From an uncultured Dorea sp. (lineage in GTDB: Bacteria; Bacillota; Clostridia; Lachnospirales; Lachnospiraceae): a stretch of DNA of 64,000 nt. Below the pieces are notes generated by a model. It was not told the DNA's origin. It searched no databases and saw only the letters and a list, made by a program, of their open reading frames with translations. Position 1 is the first letter of the stretch, and the number at the start of each line of letters is the position of its first letter. The DNA is taken from NCBI GenBank assembly GCA_947063855.1, contig CAMSTW010000001.1:59466-123465 (forward strand), written 5' to 3'. This document shows, one piece after another, positions 10,853 through 19,768 of this stretch. A program made the position numbers and the translations under genes.

Positions 10853-10979
10853 TTTTGAAGAGGAGCTGAAGAAGTTTCAGCCAAGCCTGGAAGTGGAGGA
10901 TATAGAGGACGCGGTCTATCAGGAGGACCTGACGGATATGACGGATATCCTCCGGGAGATGATGGAGCAGACCAAGTAA
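10845..10979 (+). CDS. Small acidic protein (44 aa) overlapping the folC end
   Basis: Below the ORF-track cutoff; AAAGGAGG upstream of ATG; MLNFEEELKKFQPSLEVEDIEDAVYQEDLTDMTDILREMMEQTK*. Confidence 0.65.
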   Translation: MLNFEEELKKFQPSLEVEDIEDAVYQEDLTDMTDILREMMEQTK

Positions 10980-10994
10980 AGAAGAGGATTGTAT

Positions 10995-12449
10995 ATGGAT
11001 TATTCAACAAAGCTATCATACCAGTCCATGTACTGGTATAATGACGGATTGAAGAAAGCGAAGATCCGCGATCTGACCGGCGCGGTGGCGTCTCTGAGGA
11101 AGAGCCTGCAGTATAACAGAGACAATATTGCCGCAAGGAATCTGCTTGGGCTGGTCTACTATGGCAGAGGAGATGTGGTGGAGGCTCTGGTGGAGTGGAT
11201 CCTCAGCAAGAATATTCAGTCCCATGATAATATTGCGAATTATTATATTCTGAAGGTCAGGGAGACCCCCGGGGAGCTGGAAGCGATCAACCAGGCGGTG
11301 AAGAAGTATAACCAGTCTCTGGAATACTGCCGTCAGAACGGCGAGGATCTGGCGATCATCCAGCTTAAGAAGGCGGTGACGGTGCATCCGTCCTATGTCA
11401 AGGCGCATCAGCTTTTGGCGCTGATCTATATGCATACGGAGCAGTATGCGTATGCGCGGCAGTCGATCCGGGCCGCCCATAAGCTGGATACGACCAATGA
11501 ATTTACCTTACGCTGTATGCATGAACTGAACCAGATCCGCAGGTCGAGGAATGTCAAGCTAAAGGAGAAGGAGAAGAAGGACAAGCATACAGTCACCTAT
11601 AATCTGGGAAATGAGACCATCATCCAGCCGGTATCCAGCAATCTGAAGGACAACGCCGGACTGCATACGGTGGTGAACATCGCGATCGGAGTGGTGGTAG
11701 GCGTCGCGGTCATGCGGTTTCTGATCATGCCGGCTATGAACGCGTCGCAGCAGCAGGAGGTAAACCAGCAGACGATAGAGTTCAGCGACCAGATCGCCAC
11801 GCAGGAGGCGCAGGTCAGCGCCCTTAAGAAGGAGCTGGAGGAGTTCCGGTCTACCAGCGAGGCGACGCAGAATGTCCAGGCGACGGCGGAGTCGACGAAG
11901 GAGAGTTATGAGATTGTGATCAATGTCGCGTCCCACTACCGGGCGAAGGATATGGGAGACGCCGCGATGGTGGAGGAGCTTCTGCGGGTGAACCCGGATT
12001 CCCTGGGGACCGTGGGAAGAGAGAACTACGACGAGATCGCGGAAGATTTGTTCCCTAAGGTGTGCAATTCGTTATACAGCACCTCAAGGGAGAATTTCGA
12101 GGCGGTCAATTATCCTGCGGCCATAGAGAATCTGGAGAAGGTTATGCAGATGGACGAGGGCTTCAAGGATGGAGAGGCGCTGCTCCTGCTTGCGCAGACA
12201 TATGAGAAGAGCGGAGACCAGGATCAGGCCAATCTGAAGTATCAGAAGCTTGTAGAGAGTTATCCGGATACAGAGGCCGCGGCGGCGGCGAAGGAAGCGC
12301 TGGAGGCCCAGAACAAGAAAGCCGGCAAAGCCGGAGATGACGACGGGGCCGGGGACGGCGGTGATGACGGAGCCGGGGACGGCAGTGCCGACGGAGCCGG
12401 AGATGATGGAGCCGGAGACGCCGGAGATGATAATGCGGCTGCAGAGTAG
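10995..12449 (+). CDS. TPR-repeat membrane protein with Gly/Asp-rich C-terminal tail
   Basis: TPR-like repeats at both ends, one TM helix (VVNIAIGVVVGVAVMRFLIMPAM), tail GAGDGGDDGAGDGSADGAGDD... Confidence 0.85.
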   Translation: MDYSTKLSYQSMYWYNDGLKKAKIRDLTGAVASLRKSLQYNRDNIAARNLLGLVYYGRGDVVEALVEWILSKNIQSHDNIANYYILKVRETPGELEAINQAVKKYNQSLEYCRQNGEDLAIIQLKKAVTVHPSYVKAHQLLALIYMHTEQYAYARQSIRAAHKLDTTNEFTLRCMHELNQIRRSRNVKLKEKEKKDKHTVTYNLGNETIIQPVSSNLKDNAGLHTVVNIAIGVVVGVAVMRFLIMPAMNASQQQEVNQQTIEFSDQIATQEAQVSALKKELEEFRSTSEATQNVQATAESTKESYEIVINVASHYRAKDMGDAAMVEELLRVNPDSLGTVGRENYDEIAEDLFPKVCNSLYSTSRENFEAVNYPAAIENLEKVMQMDEGFKDGEALLLLAQTYEKSGDQDQANLKYQKLVESYPDTEAAAAAKEALEAQNKKAGKAGDDDGAGDGGDDGAGDGSADGAGDDGAGDAGDDNAAAE

Positions 12450-12484
12450 AACGATTAGAATATAGAGTATACATACGAAGGATG

Positions 12485-12513
12485 AGGATATGCGAAGATG
12501 CATATCCTTTTTT
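12485..12513 (+). terminator. Intrinsic terminator after TPR gene
   Basis: GGATATGC-GAAGAT-GCATATCC followed by TTTTT. Confidence 0.75.
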
Positions 12514-12581
12514 GTACCCGTAATGTGGTCATATATACAACAGCAGGAACGCGGACGATAGAATCATAAAGGAGGACGAAT

Positions 12582-12893
12582 ATGAAGTATCAGGTACAGG
12601 AGAACTGTCTGACGGTATTTCTGCCGAATGAACTGGATCACCACAATGCAGAAGAGATCCGTAAGGAATCAGACCATCTGATCGAACACAACCACATCCG
12701 GTATGTCATCTTTGATTTTCAGGATACGAATTTTATGGACAGCTCGGGAATCGGAGTGATCATGGGACGCTATAAGCGGATCTACATGCTGGGAGGAGAG
12801 GTGTGTGCGGTGCACACGAATGAGAGAATGAGGAAGATATTAACCATGTCAGGAGTGACAAAAATCATGCAGATATATGAGGAGGAAGGATAG
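12582..12893 (+). CDS. spoIIAA: Anti-sigma F factor antagonist
   Basis: STAS domain with DFQDTNFMDSSGIGVIMGRYK; operon with spoIIAB and sigF. Confidence 0.95.
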   Translation: MKYQVQENCLTVFLPNELDHHNAEEIRKESDHLIEHNHIRYVIFDFQDTNFMDSSGIGVIMGRYKRIYMLGGEVCAVHTNERMRKILTMSGVTKIMQIYEEEG

Positions 12894-13349
12894 ATGGAAC
12901 ATACCAATGAGATGCAGTTAATCTTTGACAGCCGCTCATCCAACGAGTCATTTGCCAGGGTGACCGTGGCGGCATTCATGACAAGTCTGAACCCGACGGT
13001 GGAGGAGGTCTCCGATGTCAAGACGGCAGTGTCGGAGGCGGTGACCAACGCCATCATCCACGGATATGAGAATGAGGTACATAGCATCTGTATCCGCTGC
13101 CGGACCGAAGGAAGGACCCTTTATCTGGAGATCGAGGATACGGGAAAAGGGATCGAGGATGTAGGACAGGCTATGGAGCCTCTCTTTACCACGAAACCGG
13201 AGCTTGACCGTTCGGGGATGGGGTTCTCATTCATGGAGGCGTTCATGGACCATCTGGAAGTCTGTTCTGTTCCGGGTAAGGGGACGACCGTGAAGATGGA
13301 CAAAACAATTGGAAGAGGACGGAGATTATGGACCACACAATCGCTTTGA
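12894..13349 (+). CDS. spoIIAB: Anti-sigma F factor (serine kinase)
   Basis: GHKL ATPase: AVSEAVTNAIIHGY, DTGKGIEDVGQAMEPLFTTKPELDRSGMGFSFME. Confidence 0.95.
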   Translation: MEHTNEMQLIFDSRSSNESFARVTVAAFMTSLNPTVEEVSDVKTAVSEAVTNAIIHGYENEVHSICIRCRTEGRTLYLEIEDTGKGIEDVGQAMEPLFTTKPELDRSGMGFSFMEAFMDHLEVCSVPGKGTTVKMDKTIGRGRRLWTTQSL

Positions 13350-14041
13350 TTCAGAAGTCTCACGAAGGGGATGAAGAAGCAAAGGCACGGTTGGTGGAGG
13401 AGAATACGGGGCTTGTCTGGTGTATCGTGAAGCGTTTCTATAACAGGGGCGTAGAAGCAGAGGATCTGTTTCAGGTGGGGAATATCGGACTTTTGAAGGC
13501 GATTGACAAGTTCGATCTGTCTTATGATGTGAAGTTTTCCACCTATGCGGTTCCGATGATCTCCGGCGAGATCAAGAGGTTCTTAAGAGACGACGGGATG
13601 ATCAAGGTGAGCCGGTCGCTTAAGGAACTGGCGTATAAGGCATATCTCTGTCAGGAGAAGCTCCAGGAGAAGTGGGGGCGGGATCCGACGGTGTCCGAGA
13701 TTGCACAGCATCTGGGCGTGGAGCGTGAAGAGCTTACGCAGGCGCTGGATGCAAGCGGCGATATCGAATCGCTCTACAAGCCCATCTACCAGAAGGAAGG
13801 GCAGGAGGTCCGGCTGATGGATAAGCTCAAGGAGGAGGAAGGCGGTGAGGAGAAGATCCTGAACCAGATGCTCTTAAAGCAGCTGCTTGCTTATCTCAAC
13901 AAGGAGGAGAGAAGGCTGATCTATCTTCGGTATTTTGCAAACCAGACGCAGACACAGGTAGGCGATGCTCTGGGAATCTCCCAGGTCCAGGTATCACGGA
14001 TGGAGAAAAAAATATTAAAAAATCTGCGGGAGAGGATATAA
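13328..14041 (+). CDS. sigF: RNA polymerase sporulation sigma factor SigF
   Basis: Sigma-70 region 2 (EDLFQVGNIGLLKAIDKFD) and region 4; spoIIA operon context. Confidence 0.95.
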   Translation: MDHTIALIQKSHEGDEEAKARLVEENTGLVWCIVKRFYNRGVEAEDLFQVGNIGLLKAIDKFDLSYDVKFSTYAVPMISGEIKRFLRDDGMIKVSRSLKELAYKAYLCQEKLQEKWGRDPTVSEIAQHLGVEREELTQALDASGDIESLYKPIYQKEGQEVRLMDKLKEEEGGEEKILNQMLLKQLLAYLNKEERRLIYLRYFANQTQTQVGDALGISQVQVSRMEKKILKNLRERI

Positions 14042-14188
14042 AGGATTATTTTCCGAATGCAAAGGTGTCCGAGGTTGTTTTTTTGCGTTGATTTATAGTG
14101 TCCGGAGTTTTGGAATCAAATGTATATTTTTACGGAAAACATCCATACTAACTGGCAGAAGGAATAAAAGGTAAAGAAGGTGGACAGT

Positions 14189-14380
14189 ATGGAACGGGCA
14201 AGAAGGAGGATCAGAGTATGTCTGATCTGTGTGGTAATGGCGGCAGTGATTGTCGGTTTTATCTATTATTTTAATGACGTAAGAGATCATGGCGATATGA
14301 GTGAGGGAACTCTGGTGCAAAGGGAGGTATCGCCCGGAGCATATTCGGAAGTGGCGCTGTATACGCCTGCGAACCGATGA
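14189..14380 (+). CDS. Small single-pass membrane protein between sigF and spoVAA
   Basis: MERARRRIRVCLICVVMAAVIVGFIYYFNDVRDHGDMSEGTLVQREVSPGAYSEVALYTPANR; RBS AAGAAGG upstream. Confidence 0.6.
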   Translation: MERARRRIRVCLICVVMAAVIVGFIYYFNDVRDHGDMSEGTLVQREVSPGAYSEVALYTPANR

Positions 14381-14414
14381 TTAAGATTATCAAACAAAAA
14401 GGCAGGAGGAAAAT

Positions 14415-15086
14415 ATGGCGGCAGGCGGTGAGACAGTATATATCAAGGCAGACAGGAATGTGGAGGTCACGGAACCGGAGGTTACTCTGGGGGATGTGGT
14501 TCAGATGGAATGCTCCAACCCTTCCCTGGTGCCAAGGCTTAAGGTAATCAAATTATTGAAATTCCATCATACGGATAACAAACACCAGAATCGTACGGCG
14601 GTATCCATCCTTAAGGTTATTGAGTGCATTCACAAGGAATGTCCCAGTGTGGACGTGCAGAACATGGGGGAGACGGATTTTATCGTTACTTATGAAGAGC
14701 AGCAGACGGCGGGCGGCGCGGTTCATTATGCGAAAGCCGCCGTGGTAGTTGCAATCAGCTTCATCGGGGCCGCATTCTCTATTATGGCCTTTAACAACGA
14801 CGTTGATACCACGAAGATGTTTTCGCAGATCTATGAACTGCTGACAGGGCAGAAGTCCGACGGCTTCACGATTCTGGAGCTGACCTATTGTATCGGGCTG
14901 GTGATTGGAATCCTGACTTTCTTCAATCATTTCGGAAAGAAGAAGTTCACGGTGGATCCTACGCCTATGGAAGTCGAGATGCGTCTGTATGAGAACGATA
15001 TCCAGACGACCCTGATCGAGACGTATTCCAGAAAGGAGAAAGAGTTGGATGTGGGTTCAAATTCTAATGGCAGTCATCGGACTTAG
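14415..15086 (+). CDS. spoVAA: Stage V sporulation protein AA
   Basis: Position at head of the spoVA operon; VYIKADRNVEVTEPEVTLGDVVQMECSNP. Confidence 0.88.
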   Translation: MAAGGETVYIKADRNVEVTEPEVTLGDVVQMECSNPSLVPRLKVIKLLKFHHTDNKHQNRTAVSILKVIECIHKECPSVDVQNMGETDFIVTYEEQQTAGGAVHYAKAAVVVAISFIGAAFSIMAFNNDVDTTKMFSQIYELLTGQKSDGFTILELTYCIGLVIGILTFFNHFGKKKFTVDPTPMEVEMRLYENDIQTTLIETYSRKEKELDVGSNSNGSHRT

Positions 15087-15462
15087 CGCAGGCATGGTGG
15101 TGGCCGGGGGCTTGTTCTCCTTTATCAGCGGGCTGGGCGTCATATCGGATTTTGCAGACCGGACCCATACGGGGGAGCATATCATGCTGTACGAGGACAG
15201 CGTGGCGCTTGGAGGGATTCTGGGAAATATATTCTTTATCTATCAGATTGAGATTCCCTTTGGTGCGTGGATCGTCCCGGTGTTCGGCCTGCTTGGAGGA
15301 ATCTTCGTGGGCTGCTGGTCTATGGCGCTGGCGGAGATCCTTGACGTCTTTCCGATCTTTATCCGCCGGGTGAAGCTGCTGCGGGGGATACAGTTTTTGA
15401 TACTTGGAATTGCCCTAGGGAAAGGAATCGGGGCCTTTATATTCTTTTTCAACAGGTTTTAG
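15049..15462 (+). CDS. spoVAB: Stage V sporulation protein AB
   Basis: Membrane protein overlapping the spoVAA 3' end; operon context. Confidence 0.88.
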   Translation: MWVQILMAVIGLSAGMVVAGGLFSFISGLGVISDFADRTHTGEHIMLYEDSVALGGILGNIFFIYQIEIPFGAWIVPVFGLLGGIFVGCWSMALAEILDVFPIFIRRVKLLRGIQFLILGIALGKGIGAFIFFFNRF

Positions 15463-15481
15463 GTATAGAAAGGAGATATAT

Positions 15482-15943
15482 ATGGATAAAGAGAGACAGC
15501 AGCAGGCGTATGAGAATTATGTGAAGAAGAAGACGCCGGTGCATAATCTTCCGGCGAATATGGCGAAGGCGTTTGTGGCGGGAGGGGTGATCTGTACCGT
15601 CGGGCAGGTTATCTTGAACCTTTGTGAGAGGATGGGGCTTAATAAGGATATCAGCGGAGGATGGACTTCGATGATCCTGGTGGTGTGCAGTGTCCTGCTG
15701 ACGGGGTTTGGTATCTATCCAAGGATTGCGAAATGGGGCGGCGCGGGGACGCTGGTCCCGATCACGGGATTCGCGAATTCTGTTGCGGCGCCGGCGATTG
15801 AGTATAAGAAGGAAGGCCAGGTCATGGGAATCGGTTGTAAGATCTTTACCATTGCGGGGCCGGTGATCCTGTATGGGATATTTACCAGCTGGGTTCTGGG
15901 ATTTGTATACTGGATGCTGAAGGTCAGTGGGATTGTGGCTTAG
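15482..15943 (+). CDS. spoVAC: Stage V sporulation protein AC
   Basis: YENYVKKKTPVHNLPANMAKAFVAGGVICTVGQ, ITGFANSVAAPAIEYKKEG. Confidence 0.95.
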   Translation: MDKERQQQAYENYVKKKTPVHNLPANMAKAFVAGGVICTVGQVILNLCERMGLNKDISGGWTSMILVVCSVLLTGFGIYPRIAKWGGAGTLVPITGFANSVAAPAIEYKKEGQVMGIGCKIFTIAGPVILYGIFTSWVLGFVYWMLKVSGIVA

Positions 15944-16031
15944 AAGCGTGATGGTTATGAAGACTGACGATCATATCCAAGAAGGATATAATTTTAGAAG
16001 AGAGCATCAAGAAGAAAGCAGGTAAGGATGA

Positions 16032-17036
16032 ATGACAAAAGGATTGCAGAGTATAGAATTTGAGAAGTCCCCGTATCTGGTCAGCAGTGCGTCCGTGGCG
16101 GGGAAGAAGGAGGGCGAAGGTCCCCTGGGGAAGATGTTTGATATGGTAGAGAAGGAAGATCTGTTCGGGGAAAATACATGGGAAGAGGCAGAGAGTACCA
16201 TGCAGAAGGAGGCGTGCCTCCTTGCGATGGGGAAGGCCCATGTGCAGGCGGGGGACGTCAGATATCTGTTCGGAGGCGACCTGCTGCGGCAGGGAGTGGC
16301 TACCTCCATGGGAGTGGCAGAGCTTGGGATCCCCCTGTTCGGGCTGTTTGGCGCCTGTTCCACATCCGGAGAAGCCCTTGCCCTGGCGTCTATGAGTGTG
16401 GCGGCGGGATATGGAGACTATATGCTCGCCGTGACCTCAAGCCATTTCGGGAGCGCCGAGAAGGAATTTCGTTTCCCGCTTGGATATGCGAACCAGAGAC
16501 CGTTGTCCGCCCAGTGGACCGTGACCGGAAGCGGTGCATTTCTGGTAGGGAACAGACGAAGCCACGTGCGGATCACAGGAGTGACCGTGGGGAAGATCGT
16601 AGATTTCGGACTTAAAGATTCCCAGAACATGGGAGCCTGTATGGCGCCCGCCGCCTGTGATACGATCATACGGAATCTGGTGGATCTTGAAAGGACAGCG
16701 GAGGATTATGACCGCATTGTGACGGGAGACCTGGGGTATGTGGGACAGAGTATCCTGTTCGACCTGATGCGCGGGAAGGGGTACGATATCAAGAAGAATC
16801 ATATGGACTGCGGAATGACGATATTTGACCAGATGTCCCAGGATACCCATGCGGGAGGAAGCGGGTGCGGATGCGCGGCGACAACGCTGTCGGCCTATAT
16901 CCTGCCGAAGCTTATCAGAGGAGAATGGAAGCGGGTGCTGTTCGTACCGACCGGGGCGCTGATGTCTACCGTGAGCTACAACGAAGGATCGAGCGTGCCG
17001 GGGATTGCGCATGGGATTGTGCTTGAGCATTGCTAG
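16032..17036 (+). CDS. spoVAD: Stage V sporulation protein AD
   Basis: Thiolase-like fold; FGACSTSGEALALASMSVAAGYGDYMLAVTSSHFGSAEKEFRFPLGYANQRP. Confidence 0.96.
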   Translation: MTKGLQSIEFEKSPYLVSSASVAGKKEGEGPLGKMFDMVEKEDLFGENTWEEAESTMQKEACLLAMGKAHVQAGDVRYLFGGDLLRQGVATSMGVAELGIPLFGLFGACSTSGEALALASMSVAAGYGDYMLAVTSSHFGSAEKEFRFPLGYANQRPLSAQWTVTGSGAFLVGNRRSHVRITGVTVGKIVDFGLKDSQNMGACMAPAACDTIIRNLVDLERTAEDYDRIVTGDLGYVGQSILFDLMRGKGYDIKKNHMDCGMTIFDQMSQDTHAGGSGCGCAATTLSAYILPKLIRGEWKRVLFVPTGALMSTVSYNEGSSVPGIAHGIVLEHC

Positions 17037-17059
17037 TGTGCTGTCTGCAGACAGCACAC
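17036..17059. repeat. Perfect 24-nt palindrome between spoVAD and spoVAE
   Basis: GTGTGCTGTCTGCAGACAGCACAC, self-complementary with no loop; starts at last base of the spoVAD stop. Confidence 0.85.
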
Positions 17060-17087
17060 CAGGCAGATGAAGAGGAGGAGATAGGAG

Positions 17088-17444
17088 ATGGATTATATAA
17101 ATGCATTCTGGATCGGAGGCCTGGTCTGTGCGCTGGTGCAGATTCTGCTCGACCGGACGAAACTGATGCCGGGGCGTGTCATGGTTCTGCTGGTGTGTTC
17201 GGGAGCCGTGTTAGGCGCACTGCATATCTACCAGCCGTTCCAGGATTTTGCCGGGGCAGGAGCGAGCGTTCCGCTTACAGGATTCGGGAATCTCTTGTGG
17301 AAAGGCGTGAAGGAGGCCGTCGATCAGGAAGGCTTCATCGGTATATTTATGGGCGGCTTTAAGGCCAGCGCGGTGGGTATCTCTGCGGCTCTGATATTCA
17401 GTTATCTGGCGTCCCTGGTATTCGAACCCAAGATGAAGAAATAG
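17088..17444 (+). CDS. spoVAE: Stage V sporulation protein AE
   Basis: NAFWIGGLVCALVQILLDRTKLMPGRVMVLLVCSG, PLTGFGNLLWKGVKEA. Confidence 0.94.
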   Translation: MDYINAFWIGGLVCALVQILLDRTKLMPGRVMVLLVCSGAVLGALHIYQPFQDFAGAGASVPLTGFGNLLWKGVKEAVDQEGFIGIFMGGFKASAVGISAALIFSYLASLVFEPKMKK

Positions 17445-17584
17445 TGATTTGCTAAGATTTGCTAAGAAAAGAAAGAAAATGATTGTGTTTTATCTGTATA
17501 GATGATATTTTAAGGAGGTAGGAAATTAATGAAAGAGCGTTTGGGATCAAAGTGAAAAACGCTCCATACATCAGGAGGAATGTA

Positions 17585-19222
17585 ATGAATTATCTCGATA
17601 TCATCATACCGTTTGTCGGCGGACTTGGAATGTTCATATACGGTATGCAGATCATGGCCCAGGGTCTGGAGAATGCGGCCGGCAACAAGATGAAGTCTCT
17701 GCTTGAGGTACTGACCAAGAATAAGCTTATGGGCGTGCTCTTAGGAGCGGCGATCACTGCCGTCATACAGAGTTCGTCGGCGACGACGGTCATGGTCGTC
17801 GGATTCGTCAACGCAGGGATCATGAACCTGACACAGGCGATGGGAGTCATCATGGGCGCGAATGTAGGTACGACTGTGACCGGATGGCTGGTATCCGCCG
17901 TAGAGTGGGCGGAATTCCTAAGTCCGTCGAAGCTTGCGCCGGTTGCGGTTATGCTGGGCGTGATCATTATGCTGACGGGGAAGAGGCGTTCGTCCAAGGA
18001 GATTGCAAGTATCATCGTTGGATTCGGCCTGCTCTTCATTGGCATTACGACGATGTCGTCGGCCGTCTCCCCGCTGAAGGAATCGGAGAGCTTCTGCAGT
18101 CTCTTTGTCACGCTGGGGGACAACCCGGTGCTTGGTATCCTGGCCGGTACGCTTGTAACGGCGGTGATCCAGAGTTCGTCCGCGTCGGTAGGTATCCTGC
18201 AGAGCCTGGCGGCGGCAGGACTGGTGCCTTTCAGCGCGGCGGTCTATATCATCATGGGACAGAATATCGGTACTTGCGTGACAGCGATCCTGTCAAGTCT
18301 TGGCGCGAAGAAGAACGCCAAGACAGCGGCGCTGATGCATCTGCTGTTTAACATTATCGGAACGGTGCTGTTCAGCGTGCTGGCCATCATTTACTATGAG
18401 TTCGTGAATCCCGAGATCGGATTCGGCCTGATCACCCAGACGGAGATCAGTATGGTGCACACCGCCTTCAATATCGGTACGACCGTGGTTCTCTTCCCGT
18501 TGTCTAACTGGATCATCAAGCTTGCGAAGAAGATCGGACGGGTAGACGAGAATGAGCAGGACAAGAGCGTGGTGCTCCTGGACGAACGTATCCTGGAGAC
18601 GCCGGGTATCGCCCTGCAGTCCACGGTGAGAGAAGTAGCCCGTATGGGAGAGATCGTAGAGAAGTCTCTGGAGGTGGCCAGGGGAGTCTTATTCTCACTT
18701 AAGGAAGAGGAGATCCGTTTCCTTAAGGAGGAGGAAGACACGGTAGACAAGCTCAGTGCAGGAATCTCGAATTATGCCATCAAGCTTGGAGGCCTTCGGA
18801 TCAGTGAGAAGGAGCATCAGGAGGTGGCGCATCTGTTGCAGATGGTTTCGGATATTGAACGTATCAGTGATTATTGTGAGAATATCTCGGAATTCGCGGA
18901 GACGCTGTATGAGAAGAAGGTGACATTTTCCGAGGTGGGACGCGCACAGCTTAAGGAGATGTTCGAGGTATGCGCGGACAGCTACCGGTATGCATATGAG
19001 GCGTTCGTGGAGCAGAGCAGGGAGAAGGCACTCAAGGTGATTGAGAAGGAGACCCAGGCGGACGACCTTGAGATCACCCTCCGGAGCAGGCATATCAAGC
19101 GGCTGGCGAATAATCAGTGTAACGCAGAGGCCGGGATCGTCTTCTTAGATACACTGGTGTGCCTGGAACGTATCTCCGACCATGCGCGCAATATTGCAGA
19201 AGAAGTGCTGGAGCGGGCGTAA
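17585..19222 (+). CDS. Na+/phosphate symporter (NptA/PNaS family) with PhoU-like C-terminus
   Basis: Duplicated QSSSATT / QSSSASVG motifs; C-terminal PhoU-like helices. Confidence 0.93.
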   Translation: MNYLDIIIPFVGGLGMFIYGMQIMAQGLENAAGNKMKSLLEVLTKNKLMGVLLGAAITAVIQSSSATTVMVVGFVNAGIMNLTQAMGVIMGANVGTTVTGWLVSAVEWAEFLSPSKLAPVAVMLGVIIMLTGKRRSSKEIASIIVGFGLLFIGITTMSSAVSPLKESESFCSLFVTLGDNPVLGILAGTLVTAVIQSSSASVGILQSLAAAGLVPFSAAVYIIMGQNIGTCVTAILSSLGAKKNAKTAALMHLLFNIIGTVLFSVLAIIYYEFVNPEIGFGLITQTEISMVHTAFNIGTTVVLFPLSNWIIKLAKKIGRVDENEQDKSVVLLDERILETPGIALQSTVREVARMGEIVEKSLEVARGVLFSLKEEEIRFLKEEEDTVDKLSAGISNYAIKLGGLRISEKEHQEVAHLLQMVSDIERISDYCENISEFAETLYEKKVTFSEVGRAQLKEMFEVCADSYRYAYEAFVEQSREKALKVIEKETQADDLEITLRSRHIKRLANNQCNAEAGIVFLDTLVCLERISDHARNIAEEVLERA

Positions 19223-19241
19223 GTCTGGTCGGTTAAGTGTA

Positions 19242-19541
19242 CTAGGAGGTTTCCAGGAATATGCGCATCTTGTCTTTGTCGATGTGCTCCCAGTGCAGGC
19301 GGTCAGCCTCATGGCGTTCATTCAGCCAGGCAATCGCCGCATCGAGCCCTTCCTGGGTGAAGGGGAAGTCCTTCTTCTCCTTCTGTTCGTCCGGTGTGGC
19401 TTCGAAGCACCAGGGTTCCGGGTAGAGGAAGGCCGTCAGCGTGTCGCCGGATGCAGCCAGATAATAGCGCATGCCGCAATGAGAGCCGGAAAACGGCTCT
19501 TTTTTTAATGCTTTTAGAGAAAGTCCAAGGGTTGGGATCAT
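19242..19541 (-). CDS. Conserved hypothetical protein (~100 aa)
   Basis: MIPTLGLSLKALKKEPFSGSHCGMRYYLAASGD...; GAGGTGA RBS upstream. Confidence 0.6.
   Translation of the reverse strand: MIPTLGLSLKALKKEPFSGSHCGMRYYLAASGDTLTAFLYPEPWCFEATPDEQKEKKDFPFTQEGLDAAIAWLNERHEADRLHWEHIDKDKMRIFLETS
19482..19506 (+). terminator. Candidate intrinsic terminator of the Na/Pi gene, inside the convergent ORF
   Basis: AGAGCCG-GAAAA-CGGCTCT-TTTTTT. Confidence 0.6.
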
Positions 19542-19768
19542 GGCAGTCACCTCACGAATGAAATAATCATAATTCAGAATCTAATCGTGATTCAGTAAAT
19601 CGTGATTTGATATTATTATGCATCCGGTTGTGGGGAAATGCAAGAAGTAGTTTACCAAAACTTCGGCAAACAAGTATTAGACATTACATCAGTTACCAAG
19701 TATAATGAAGATTAACAGTGGTCACAGAGTGATGCATCTATGGATCAGGAAATCAGGAGGAAGAGAAT

